Source of the DNA: Andalucia godoyi
Lineage: Eukaryota; Discoba; Jakobea; Jakobida; Andaluciidae
NCBI GenBank assembly: GCA_009859145.1
Contig: VRVR01000028.1
Coordinates: 222,438 to 286,437 of the forward strand
Direction of reading: 5' to 3'
Length of the DNA: 64,000 bases
Part shown: piece by piece, positions 10,417 through 19,150 of the stretch
Layout: each line of letters begins with the position of its first letter
Position numbering within the stretch: position 1 is the stretch's first letter
Notes under the pieces: generated by a model
Seen by the model: only the letters and a program-made list of their open reading frames with translations
Told to the model about the DNA's origin: nothing
The model's database searches: none
Program-made: the position numbers and the translations under genes

Positions 10417-11578
10417 TCTCGCGCCTTCTCGGCCTCACCTCACCTTACTCACTCGCCTCACTCACTCGCTCGCTCTGTTATTCAAAGCGAAAACAAGACC
10501 AAAGCACCCTAGCCCATTCATAACCTGTTCTACCCAATGTTTCCCATTCCACAAGGCATACAACAGACCAATCTCGAAATTCAAAAAACAGAACAAATAA
10601 AATAAAATACAAAGAAGAGGTAACAAGGCCGCTGGATAATAACACGTCATTGTCATGCATGCGGATGGAAGTATGCATAAACAGACACGGTCGACATTGG
10701 CCGACACTAGCACGTTTTGTTTCACAGGGAATTCGTGCTTATGCACGCTCGGCCAAAATTCAGCCGGTGACACAGGCTCTGCATTTTCGACACTCTTTAA
10801 CGCAGCATCCGTAGCCATCTATCATTCTATCATTCGTTGGTTCTGCTTTATTTATTCAAATATGGGCGTGAGTGCGCTGGGATGACGCATTCGCCTACGC
10901 CGCTCGATGCCAGGGCCTCCTAGGTCCCGCAGACCTCCTAAGAGACCCACATGTCACTACGCCTGCTGCTAGGGCCGTCAGCATCAAAATGCACCCTTCT
11001 CAGGAACAACGTGTCACGCTGAGAAAGTGGCTCGCAGATTGATCGAGATTGGGAACGGAGCGCGGAGCATTTATCTGAAGAGCGCCGTGAGGCGTGTTGG
11101 AGCCTATCCCGTTCGCGGCAACGGGATGCAAGATTGAATATGCATGTCTATTCGTAGATATGCATGCTCAGTGTATAATGTAGGCGCAATCGCAAGTTTA
11201 AAACCAAAAACCAAACCAAAAACCAAGAAACAGGTGTTTAATTAAAAACGATTGTAAATATACTCTTGAACCTATGAGGATATCAGACTTGAAGCCATCT
11301 GACGACAAACCAAGCAAGACGAATGCCGCACAAGCCCGAACGTCGTGTCTCGGATTTTTCATTCCTTTTCTCCAGTTTCCCAATTGGACATTCGTTCATT
11401 TCGTTATTTTTCTTTTTCTATCTTTAGTTGTCATTTTCTTTTCGCTTACCTTCATTTCCCGGGATTTTCTGTGTTTTAGACTTTTTTCTACGGTTTTTTT
11501 TGGCAGTCATCGTCGAGTGAGAGAGCTTGTGAGAGCTTGTGAGAGCTAGTGTGAGTGTGAGTGTGAGTGTGAGTGTGA

Positions 11579-11621
<43 letters not shown>
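10417..11621. other. Long divergent spacer occupied largely by repeat copy 1
   Basis: Nearly half is the dispersed repeat at 10634-11186. The left part (10417-10633) is the promoter side of the minus-strand gene and carries CTCA-rich repeats. The right part (11187-11621) is T-rich and then turns into (GTGA)n, (GT)n and (GA)n microsatellite that ends one base before the ATG at 11622. Confidence 0.6.
10634..11186 (+). repeat. Dispersed modular repeat, copy 1 (longest)
   Basis: About 553 bp, sharing its left end (GGATAATAACACGTCATTG) and right end (TGTATAATGTAGGCG) with copies at 29736 and 51993. It contains every shared module seen in the other copies: left module, middle module B (to about 10842), middle module C (about 10910-11030) and right module D (11030-11186). 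Module D has two strong inverted repeats: ATCCCGTT/AACGGGAT at 11106-11127, and an 11-bp stem closed by TTCG at 11140-11165. Module C has TTCTCAG/CTGAGAA at 10997-11025. The short open frame inside (10655-10885) is shared only with copy 2 and is not supported as a protein. MITE-like or structured-RNA-derived; the class is uncertain. Confidence 0.85.
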
Positions 11622-11623
<2 letters not shown>

Positions 11624-12347
11624 GACGGATGCTGATCTTCTTGATTTCCGGGCCAAGGTGTTTCCTGCTCTTGCATTTCTGAATGTCTTGTGTGGGCTGG
11701 GCGCAGCAGTGTTTTTCGCAATGCGTACCCGCCAATCGTATGCAGTGATGCCGGGAGTGTTCACGGATGCTAGGACGGTGTCACTGTTGATTCTCAGCAT
11801 TTTATCGCTGTTCTTTTCCTTTATCGGCATCTTCTCTGCAGTCATGATCCTCTCGTTGCTTGTGTCCATGGTCTCTGTGCTTGGAGTGCACGTGGCTCTT
11901 GCACCCCGCAAGCCGCATGCATACCTGGTCTTTGGACTTTCGCTGCTTGCCGTCCTCTTGATCTCGGGCTACAGCCCCCTTCAAGCCCCGACCGCTGTGA
12001 ACCCGCTCTCCATCCAGAAGGGCGACTGCGAGAACTACTATGGAAACAAGGTGGACCAGGATAAGCGATGCGCGGATTCCCTGCTTTCCTATGTCCGCGT
12101 CGGCGGTACCTTTGTCCTCTTCTTTATGATCTACACTGCATACTGTGCATTCTCAGTCGCAACCTCTGCAGAGTACAGCATCCCCGTCGAGCTCGGGCTC
12201 TCGTCGCAGTGGGCAAGAGAGTCGATGAACACCGCAGTCGCTGCATGGGCTGGGGCACAGGCCGCTGCGCAACCGCACACGGTCACTGCCGTCTCAAGCA
12301 GCGCCCCTGCGCAGCAGTCGCAGAACGCGTATCAGGCCGTTCCGTAA
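11622..12347 (+). CDS. Four-pass membrane protein, function unknown
   Basis: 241 residues. Hydrophobic segments near 11-32, 47-65, 68-92 and 98-118 are followed by a short extracytosolic-looking loop with two cysteines (GDCENYYGNKVDQDKRCADS). Another span lies near 165-185, and the hydrophilic tail (residues 190-241) is rich in Ala and Gln. With one long segment counted as two, this gives four to five spans, broadly tetraspanin or claudin-like in layout but without their signature motifs (no CCG). The ATG at 11622 follows directly on a (GA)n tract, and no downstream Met would keep the first span. No recognised family. Confidence 0.75.
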
Positions 12348-12387
12348 CAACAGAAAATGGCGTAAAAAACATGATAAAAATAAGAAA

Positions 12388-12720
12388 GTGGGGGGGAGGC
12401 GGTCAGAGGAGCAAGAGTAGTCTGAATCGAGTTTTCCGTGGAGAACGAACGTTGCACACGGTTTTTCCACGGACCCTCCGCATTAAACTCACAGCTATGG
12501 GCGTCCCAGGGGCCGTTTCATCCCGGGTCTTCCTGTGACAGTCGACCCGGGTTCGTTTCTGGTTCCCCAGCACACTCTTGCGAGTGTCTCCCACCTAGAG
12601 AGTAAAGTAGCTGTTTTGCGTCCCGTCTCGTCGAGAACAGGACCGACGCCTCAGACCTTCCCAAGCGACGGGGTGGTAGCTTCACTTTTTATTTCCCCTT
12701 GGTTTTCGGGTACTCTGAAT
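12388..12720 (-). ncRNA. RNase P RNA
   Basis: RNA subunit of the tRNA 5'-processing ribozyme. Read on the minus strand, the segment at 12666-12649 (GCTTGGGAAGGTCTGAGG) matches eukaryotic conserved region CR-I. The segment at 12492-12475 (GTGAGTTTAATGCGGAGG) matches CR-IV (human: GTGAGTTCAATGG). The segment at 12427-12415 (ATTCAGACTACTC) matches CR-V at the 3' end. CR-I GGTCTGA and CR-V TCAGAC pair to form the P4 core helix. Between them lie stable stems, such as CCCGGGTC/GACCCGGG and ACACTC/GAGTGT. A T-run follows the 3' end (near 12374), as expected for Pol III. Total length of about 330 nt fits (human 341). The 5' end is uncertain; TCAGAG/CTCTGA pairing suggests about 12718. Bases 12721-12984 beyond it hold only T-rich sequence and a (CAA)n tract. 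Confidence 0.9.
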
Positions 12721-12984
12721 TGTTTCGTACGGTTTCGCCTGTGCGGAAGCTTTGCCCTTGACCAAATCAGCTGGTGCTTCTCCGCGCTTTTTCAATACCT
12801 TTGGGCATCACCACTTTCCTCCTTGTGGTTGTCGTTTTCCCCTCCTTCTCTCTCGGTCTTTTTCTCTTTTTTTACAGCAGAAATGATTCTTTTAAGAAGG
12901 GGGGAGGAGAAATGTGGCGAGAAGTGCAGATACAACAACAACAACAACAACAACAATAATAATAAATGATCAGTGCTTCGAGAG

Positions 12985-15900
12985 CTATTGTTGCTCGCTG
13001 GTCACGAGGCAGCTGTACAGATATTCGGAAGCATTGGAAACGGATTCCTTTTCAACAGCGCTTCTGGCATGCTGAAGAGTAATGGTTTCGGCTGGGGCTT
13101 CGCGGAGTTGCAACAGAACTCGGGTCCGCAGCTGCAGCCATTCCGCATCGCTCCGTCCCTCCATATCCTCTGCAACTCGCTTGGCAAACATTGCGACAAA
13201 ATCCTGGGAAAAGAGCACTTCGCGAGAAGAAAGGCGCTGCATAAAATCAACGAGCAGCAAAATCAGCGGATGCAAGTTCGGACGGTTCGCAAACAAGGAA
13301 AAGACGGTCATCATGTACGGAGAAACTATCCTCAGCCCAGCAAGCAGCCCTTCCGAAGACACAGAGAGCCGCAGTAGCAGCCACTTCAGTGCGCACAGCA
13401 GCAAGTGGGCACAATCCACATCCTCATTGTTCTTTGAAGCTGCCCCCGCAGAATCAAAGAGGCTTGCATAGGACACCAGCACGTCCACAATGGACTCCAG
13501 AGGGAATGGCTCCACTCGAGAATTGTTCATGTAGTTGACGGCATATGCAGACACAATCCACAAGAACGTCCGTATCGTCTGCATGTGCTTGCGAGGATCC
13601 AGCTTGCGCGACGGATCAACCGGAACGAGGAAATTTTTCGCAAGTTTGGCATTCTGTGGCATGGAGAGCTCTCGGAGAACGTGCGTTGCGGCGGCAATGC
13701 GCGCTTCTGGTTCGCGAGCATGGACCAGGTCAGAAACAGGATCTGGAAGAGCGGATGCTTCGAATCCAGAACGGGAAGGAACACCGGGGTGCCTCATTCC
13801 AAGATAATTGATCGCAGAAGGAAGATACAGCGCCGCAAAATCGGAAATGTACGTGCGATTGACCGTCGAGGCAGCCGATCCCGACGCAAGAGCATTTTCA
13901 ACAGCAATCACGTCGGCAGTAAGCAACCGAAAATATGATTCAACGACCCGAGGATGATGTCTCTCGTATTCTTTCAAAATCCTGTCAACACGCAGTGCCG
14001 TGGACTTTCCAAACTCCTTCCTCTCCGTTTCTCGTGCGCCTTTCAAGTACAGCCCCGCAATCAGCGCAAACAGCTCTCCATGGATACCTTCTGGATTCTT
14101 GACAAACGGCGCTAGCTTCGTCGACGGGAACGACGGATTAATTTCCGCAAGACTCTGGATGGTGTCGATTAGCAACCCTTCCATGATAGCCATGGAGTCG
14201 CCCACCAGCAACGAGATGTGAGCAGGAACGCGCAGGTTTTGGACAACCACAATGACACCGTCCTCCAGCGAGGACCAATCATACTCGCGTATCGCTTGCT
14301 TTTGATCCCCCTTTCTCGAATACGCAGTATCCACGTAGAATTGCACATTGTTGAGGATCTTCAAAACCTTGACATCGTCGAAATTCATTTGGAAAATGTT
14401 CCGGAAGACATCCTCCACAGGCTTGAAGGAAATGTCCTTGTTCTGCGTCAGATACTTGAACAAAAACGCCTTGAAGGCGGGGCGATTGTCGAAATCAAAG
14501 CTGAACAACAAGCAAAATATCCCGGATAGTGAATAAGTACGCAAAATGGTAGAAAACAAATTGGTGATGCACGATGTCAAGACCGGAGCCACAAGAGAGC
14601 CAGTCGTTGCCATTCGAAAGACGCGGACCACAGAAAGAAATTGTTCAAATAATGTTCCATAAACAACCGTGGAATACTGGGAAACAAGAGACTCGACCAA
14701 CGACGAGCACATGGCGACAACGTCCAAGTGAACAAAAGACCGATAAACATCGGGCGTCACGGCGTTGAGCAATCTCGTTAAAGCAGCAGTGAACAACGGG
14801 GAGACAATTCCTTCTTCAAGAGTCACCGTCGTCAGAATGTGCGAAACAGCAACAAGAAACGCTTTGTTCAGGATTGGAGAGTCCTGGAGGTGGGCAGGGG
14901 CATACTGCAGCAAAATAAATCGAATTTCATTTGGCAGGTTGGCCGGAGAGACGGCATCCAAAATTGCATCCAGGATCAATGTGGACGATGATCCATTCAT
15001 CACGGTATTGATGCGATCGATGATCGCTCCCTTATCATCAACACCAGCAATCTCCCCCGTTTCAGCGGAAGCTCCCCCCGATGCCGGAGCTCCAAAAGAT
15101 ATCATCGTCACAGCCAGCTGGATCCCGGAAAGAAGGGCTGCCTCAGACGCATCCTGGCGGGTGATAATCTCTCGGACAACATCAAGGCCAACGAAACCCT
15201 TGCTTCGAAATTCTCGATGGAACTGCAGCAAGGATCGGAAAATCGACGGAATGTCGCCATCCGCAAAAACACGATTCGTCAGCGCAATCGACAACCAGTG
15301 GAACAAGAAGTTCCATGAGCGGAGACTCATTCCTTCCAGCAATGCTCGAGTCTGGAAGCGAACGAACCGAGAAGCATCTGTTTGCTCTACAGACAAGATC
15401 TGGAGCACAATGAAGGACAATTTTGACAGGTGTTCATCAGAAAACACTCCATCTGTTTCGTTGCTCGAGCACACGACCGCTACAATCGCTTCTATCATAT
15501 TGACGGCCTGGAACGCAGCATCTGTCCGCTCCTTCTCGTTCGATGATGCGAACTGCTCCGAAACAGCAGTCAGCACATGCGCGGGTGACGCTGAAAGGCA
15601 CGCAATAGCAAGTCGGGCTGAAGAATCCATGTTTGCAGGAGGACGCCGAAACGACGTCCACAGCTGTCGAGTGATGTACGGCGTAACAAATCGAGCACAA
15701 TCGGCAGATCTGCGAATGATCTTGTCCAGTGTGCCATTTGCGATCGGAGAGAAAGACCGTGTGTTGCACAAATGAAGCAAGCGAATCAGCCAAAATTCAT
15801 TTCCTTGGATAGAAATGGGATGAGGCAAGCTCGCAGCAAGAGCATGTTGCGGGACCTGGAGAGGATCCAAATGATTGGCTGCAACCGACGCGGTGTTTTC

Positions 15901-17460
15901 AGCAGAGTCGGCAGTCTGAATTTGAAGACCAAGACCGACCTCAATGAGCAGGCACAATTTCCGAACAAACTCCAACTCCACAGGGGTGTCGCTCGCCAGC
16001 TTGCGATGAAGCCTGGAAAGTCTGTTGAGAAACTCGTCGGTCTGACTGCATATTGCCGGGTACAGCAAGTGGTTATCATGCAATTTCTCAAAACATGAGA
16101 AAAGATTCAACGTGTCTTCGAGAGACAATGCATCTTGCAGCAGTGACAATATGGCCTTGACTGGAATGAGAACACCAAGCTTGGAGAACAACACAAACCA
16201 CCGAACCGCTCTGACGGGATCCGTCTCGCAAACGGGTAGCACATGGATGTCCCATAACGTGGATTTCGCAAGGGAATGAAACCGCGAAACATTGCTGACA
16301 ATGGTGAGCAGGACGACGCGGCATTCCGAGTTGAGGTTAAGGATGTCAAACCAGTGAGGCAACACAAGATCCGCAGCTCTCCAGAAGGTCTTCATGCGAG
16401 AGAGTAGCTCTATTCGCGAGAGCTTCAGCAGCCAGTCGTCATCTCGAGCCAGTGTACTGTATTTCGGAATCGATGCAGGTAGCTGCGGAACGAGACATTG
16501 GCAAAATACCTTGAAGTGCTTTTCATATGCAGTCTTGAGCCACTCCATGAACAAGGGGTCTTGCGTCAACAGTCGCTCGTTGATGTTGCCAATGGCCAAA
16601 GCGAGAAACTCTGGAACGTACTCTGCTGGAGTGGATTCATTCAGCGGACACAGGATCTGAAGCATTTGCAGCCCAAGGACCTGGTCGTTTTCTGCATATT
16701 CGTACGCCAGTGATTCAACTTTGGAAACCGAGCCCTTCAGCAGCGATGCGATTGCAGCTCTCAGTGCGCTTGACTCGGAGTTTGTTGCATACGGCGTGGG
16801 GAGTTTGACGTTTGCATTCGGATCGGCAAAGTTCTGTTCAGGAGGAAAGAGAGCTCGAAGCATGCACGACGCTGAATACCTCGAGAGCGGATCCCCAAAC
16901 GCGATAATGGTCAGCAGGAATTGGCGCGCATCCACGCCCACTTGAATCGCGTGCGTGAAGAGGCCGTGGATGTCCTCCGAAACGGACTCGTCCCACCCAT
17001 ACAGCGACAATGCTGCAGAACACAGCAGATTAAGCAAGACAGGGACCTTGTCGAGTGTCTGATCCAACACGAGTACGCAAGTCCGCGCCAGTGGACTCGC
17101 GATTGGCCTGCTTGCATAATTCAGCAGGTATGGACAAATGAGCAGCAGGAACTGTTCGAGAGTTTGCATCGACTGAATCGTGAATATCTGTCGAAGAACG
17201 ACGACGAGCCGCTGGACCTGTGCGATAATCTCACCTTGCAGCTCTCGATCCAGATAAAACGTCATCAGACGCAGCAAGTCTCCTGGAACAATAACAGCTT
17301 CCGAAGGCCCAAACGACATAGCTTCTTCAAGGCACCCAATAAGGGAGCTCAGAGGAGTCACATGCTTGCCCAGACGAGCATCAGACTGCGCCTTTTGCAA
17401 CGCTGTCCAACATTTTTGATACTTTTTCGGAAACGCCTTTGGAACCGCAAACGCACTCAT
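12985..17460 (-). CDS. Very large helical-repeat protein, 1491 residues, unidentified
   Basis: Uninterrupted frame with repeated amphipathic helices throughout (LLRLMTFYLDRELQGEIIAQ, LFTAALTRLLNAVTPDVYRS and many others), typical of an alpha-solenoid (HEAT/ARM-like) scaffold. No membrane span, signal peptide or catalytic motif is seen. The frame is open to an ATG at 17514, but the second ATG (17460, MSAFAVPKAFPKKYQ) follows a purine-rich stretch (AAAAGGAAAGGAG) like other starts here, while the first 18 residues are low complexity, so I chose 17460. Large adaptor subunits such as AP-5 beta or other trafficking scaffolds are conceivable, but I could not match any family. Confidence 0.8.
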   Translation of the reverse strand: MSAFAVPKAFPKKYQKCWTALQKAQSDARLGKHVTPLSSLIGCLEEAMSFGPSEAVIVPGDLLRLMTFYLDRELQGEIIAQVQRLVVVLRQIFTIQSMQTLEQFLLLICPYLLNYASRPIASPLARTCVLVLDQTLDKVPVLLNLLCSAALSLYGWDESVSEDIHGLFTHAIQVGVDARQFLLTIIAFGDPLSRYSASCMLRALFPPEQNFADPNANVKLPTPYATNSESSALRAAIASLLKGSVSKVESLAYEYAENDQVLGLQMLQILCPLNESTPAEYVPEFLALAIGNINERLLTQDPLFMEWLKTAYEKHFKVFCQCLVPQLPASIPKYSTLARDDDWLLKLSRIELLSRMKTFWRAADLVLPHWFDILNLNSECRVVLLTIVSNVSRFHSLAKSTLWDIHVLPVCETDPVRAVRWFVLFSKLGVLIPVKAILSLLQDALSLEDTLNLFSCFEKLHDNHLLYPAICSQTDEFLNRLSRLHRKLASDTPVELEFVRKLCLLIEVGLGLQIQTADSAENTASVAANHLDPLQVPQHALAASLPHPISIQGNEFWLIRLLHLCNTRSFSPIANGTLDKIIRRSADCARFVTPYITRQLWTSFRRPPANMDSSARLAIACLSASPAHVLTAVSEQFASSNEKERTDAAFQAVNMIEAIVAVVCSSNETDGVFSDEHLSKLSFIVLQILSVEQTDASRFVRFQTRALLEGMSLRSWNFLFHWLSIALTNRVFADGDIPSIFRSLLQFHREFRSKGFVGLDVVREIITRQDASEAALLSGIQLAVTMISFGAPASGGASAETGEIAGVDDKGAIIDRINTVMNGSSSTLILDAILDAVSPANLPNEIRFILLQYAPAHLQDSPILNKAFLVAVSHILTTVTLEEGIVSPLFTAALTRLLNAVTPDVYRSFVHLDVVAMCSSLVESLVSQYSTVVYGTLFEQFLSVVRVFRMATTGSLVAPVLTSCITNLFSTILRTYSLSGIFCLLFSFDFDNRPAFKAFLFKYLTQNKDISFKPVEDVFRNIFQMNFDDVKVLKILNNVQFYVDTAYSRKGDQKQAIREYDWSSLEDGVIVVVQNLRVPAHISLLVGDSMAIMEGLLIDTIQSLAEINPSFPSTKLAPFVKNPEGIHGELFALIAGLYLKGARETERKEFGKSTALRVDRILKEYERHHPRVVESYFRLLTADVIAVENALASGSAASTVNRTYISDFAALYLPSAINYLGMRHPGVPSRSGFEASALPDPVSDLVHAREPEARIAAATHVLRELSMPQNAKLAKNFLVPVDPSRKLDPRKHMQTIRTFLWIVSAYAVNYMNNSRVEPFPLESIVDVLVSYASLFDSAGAASKNNEDVDCAHLLLCALKWLLLRLSVSSEGLLAGLRIVSPYMMTVFSLFANRPNLHPLILLLVDFMQRLSSREVLFSQDFVAMFAKRVAEDMEGRSDAEWLQLRTRVLLQLREAPAETITLQHARSAVEKESVSNASEYLYSCLVTSEQQ

Positions 17461-17524
17461 CTCCTTTCCTTTTCCCTCCTTCCCAACAAAAACAAAAAAA
17501 CAAAACTCAGCCACCCTGTTTTAT

Positions 17525-17569
<45 letters not shown>

Positions 17570-17964
17570 TCGTCTTGACAAGAAGGTATACGTAAGAAGA
17601 AACTATATTGCAAGCAATAATGCAGCAGAATACCCAAGAGACAAGGAAACTCTCTGTTTTCCCCTCCGTTTTCTCTAACGACCTGGCATCAACAACAAGT
17701 ACTTGATGCTTCGGAATTCATAAATTTTTATGGAGACACATACTTTTTCGAAATGCAATTCTGCTCTGTTCATTGAAATTATGATTATGATTTGATTTTC
17801 GCAATGTTTGACGTGTTTTTCCGCAGCCTTTTCTATTTGAGGACGTCAAAACAAGGCGAGAGGAAGATTGTATTTTAAAAAAGAGGCAGTTGTCGTTTTA
17901 AAAGAGAGAGTGTACAGAACAGAGTCAAGAAAGGGGGGAGGGGAAAGAAAAGAGAGGAAGAAAA
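17461..17964. promoter_or_regulatory. Divergent promoter region with (TTG)n tract
   Basis: Between the head-to-head solenoid (minus) and Cwc25 (plus) genes. A (TTG)n run spans about 17525-17568, next to the minus-strand start. A purine-rich leader (GGGGAAAGAAAAGAGAGGAA) precedes the ATG at 17965. Nothing else recognised. Confidence 0.4.
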
Positions 17965-18726
17965 ATGTCGTCGGGAAACAAGCTGAACCAGCACAAATCG
18001 TGGAACATGGCTGGGGCCCCGATGCAGTCCAAGGTAGCGCGGGCCAAGGAAAAAGCAGAGGATGAAGCACGACGGATTTCAGAGCTTCGGAAACAGATTA
18101 AAGAAGAGCGAGACCATGAAAATCTACTCTTGATGCAAGGAAAAGCGCCTTCGGGTATTGCGTGGATGTATGATTCACAATATTCGAAAACGAACAGCAG
18201 TGCGCCGAATGACTCGCGTATGGCCACTACGTCAGCAGCAGTCGTAGGCGGGGGAAGCAGCGTAGGCGGGGATGGTGAATGGAAAGGCACGATTGCATCC
18301 GAGTTGAAGGGGTACCATGCAGCAGTGGAAAAGGAGACGCAGTCTGCAATGCTGAACGGGAAGATGGACGTGTCGGCGGCGCTGCATTTTCGAGAAGAGG
18401 AAAAGGACAAGAATGCGAAGAGGTTGGACGAAGTGAGCAAAATGAGAGATGATCCCATGCGAATGATGATGGATAAGGGCCGCATGCTGGACAACAAGAA
18501 GAAGCTGAGTGCTCGAGATGAAGAAAATCGGCGACTGAGGGAAGAGTACGAAAAGGAGAAAAGCGAGAAGTATAGAATTGACAATGGCAATGGCAGTGAC
18601 AGGTACGCAGCCTTTCGAGATTTCGGGCATGTGAGAGCTGATCGGGAGGGATATGCAAAGAGGCTGGACAACCGAGAGAATCGGAGAGATCAGCCTTATG
18701 AAAAACGGTATGATCGCAGACCATAA
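17965..18726 (+). CDS. CWC25: Cwc25-like pre-mRNA splicing factor
   Basis: Step-one spliceosome factor with the N-terminal Cwc25/CIR domain. The start reads LNQHKSWNMAGAPMQSKVAR, then a charged helix (KAEDEARRISELRKQIKEER), then GIAWMYDSQYS. This matches the family order of a Lys-Ser-Trp motif, a charged coiled coil and a (D/A)-Trp-Met-Tyr motif. A later SKMRDDPMRMMM segment resembles the family's conserved R-x-DP motif, and the C-terminus is basic and charged. Length is 253 residues, in the usual range. In other species the domain binds the spliceosome catalytic centre and promotes branching; the low intron density here makes its retention expected. Confidence 0.85.
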   Translation: MSSGNKLNQHKSWNMAGAPMQSKVARAKEKAEDEARRISELRKQIKEERDHENLLLMQGKAPSGIAWMYDSQYSKTNSSAPNDSRMATTSAAVVGGGSSVGGDGEWKGTIASELKGYHAAVEKETQSAMLNGKMDVSAALHFREEEKDKNAKRLDEVSKMRDDPMRMMMDKGRMLDNKKKLSARDEENRRLREEYEKEKSEKYRIDNGNGSDRYAAFRDFGHVRADREGYAKRLDNRENRRDQPYEKRYDRRP

Positions 18727-19150
18727 TCATTCTTGTGTCTCTGTCATACGTCTTTGCATCGAACGAGATTTCCCCCTCCCCCCGTTCATTGTAGTCTGTG
18801 GCTCACCAGACGTAAAAAAAAATATAGCAAGCAAACGAATGGTGAGAGGCGAGCATGTCATGTCACACCGGGTGACTTTTGTACGGGAATGTTGAAACGG
18901 AAAAGGCAATCCTTGTCTTTTTATTACAGTTTTGTATTTTCTCGTTTCGCACTCGGTGAAGTCGACAGGAATTCTCTCAAACACGGAATCGTGTTTTGTT
19001 TTGACTAGTTGCTTTCTCAATCAAAGAAGAGCGTTCTTTTCTTCTTTGTTTTTGTTTTTGTTCGTTTTGTTTTAAAATTAATTCAAACGACAAGAGAAGA
19101 AGAGAGCGGAAGCAAAACAAGAAGGGAAGAAACAAAGTGGATTGCGGACG
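18727..19150. other. Intergenic spacer
   Basis: Between two co-oriented genes. T-rich tract (TTCTTTGTTTTTGTTTTTG) near 19038 followed by a purine-rich leader before the ATG at 19151. No other feature seen. Confidence 0.4.

Noticed and set aside
10655-10885. Short ORF in repeat copy 1, shared with 29725-29982 in copy 2
   Set aside because: The shared peptide (ending NAASVAIYHSIIRW) lies in module B, the frames differ at both ends, and copy 3 lacks the block entirely, so DNA identity explains it.
17650-17690. Possible SRP RNA helix 8 on the minus strand (CCAGGTC...AAAACGGAG)
   Set aside because: The tetraloop and asymmetric-loop sequence do not follow the SRP consensus and there is no Alu domain around it.
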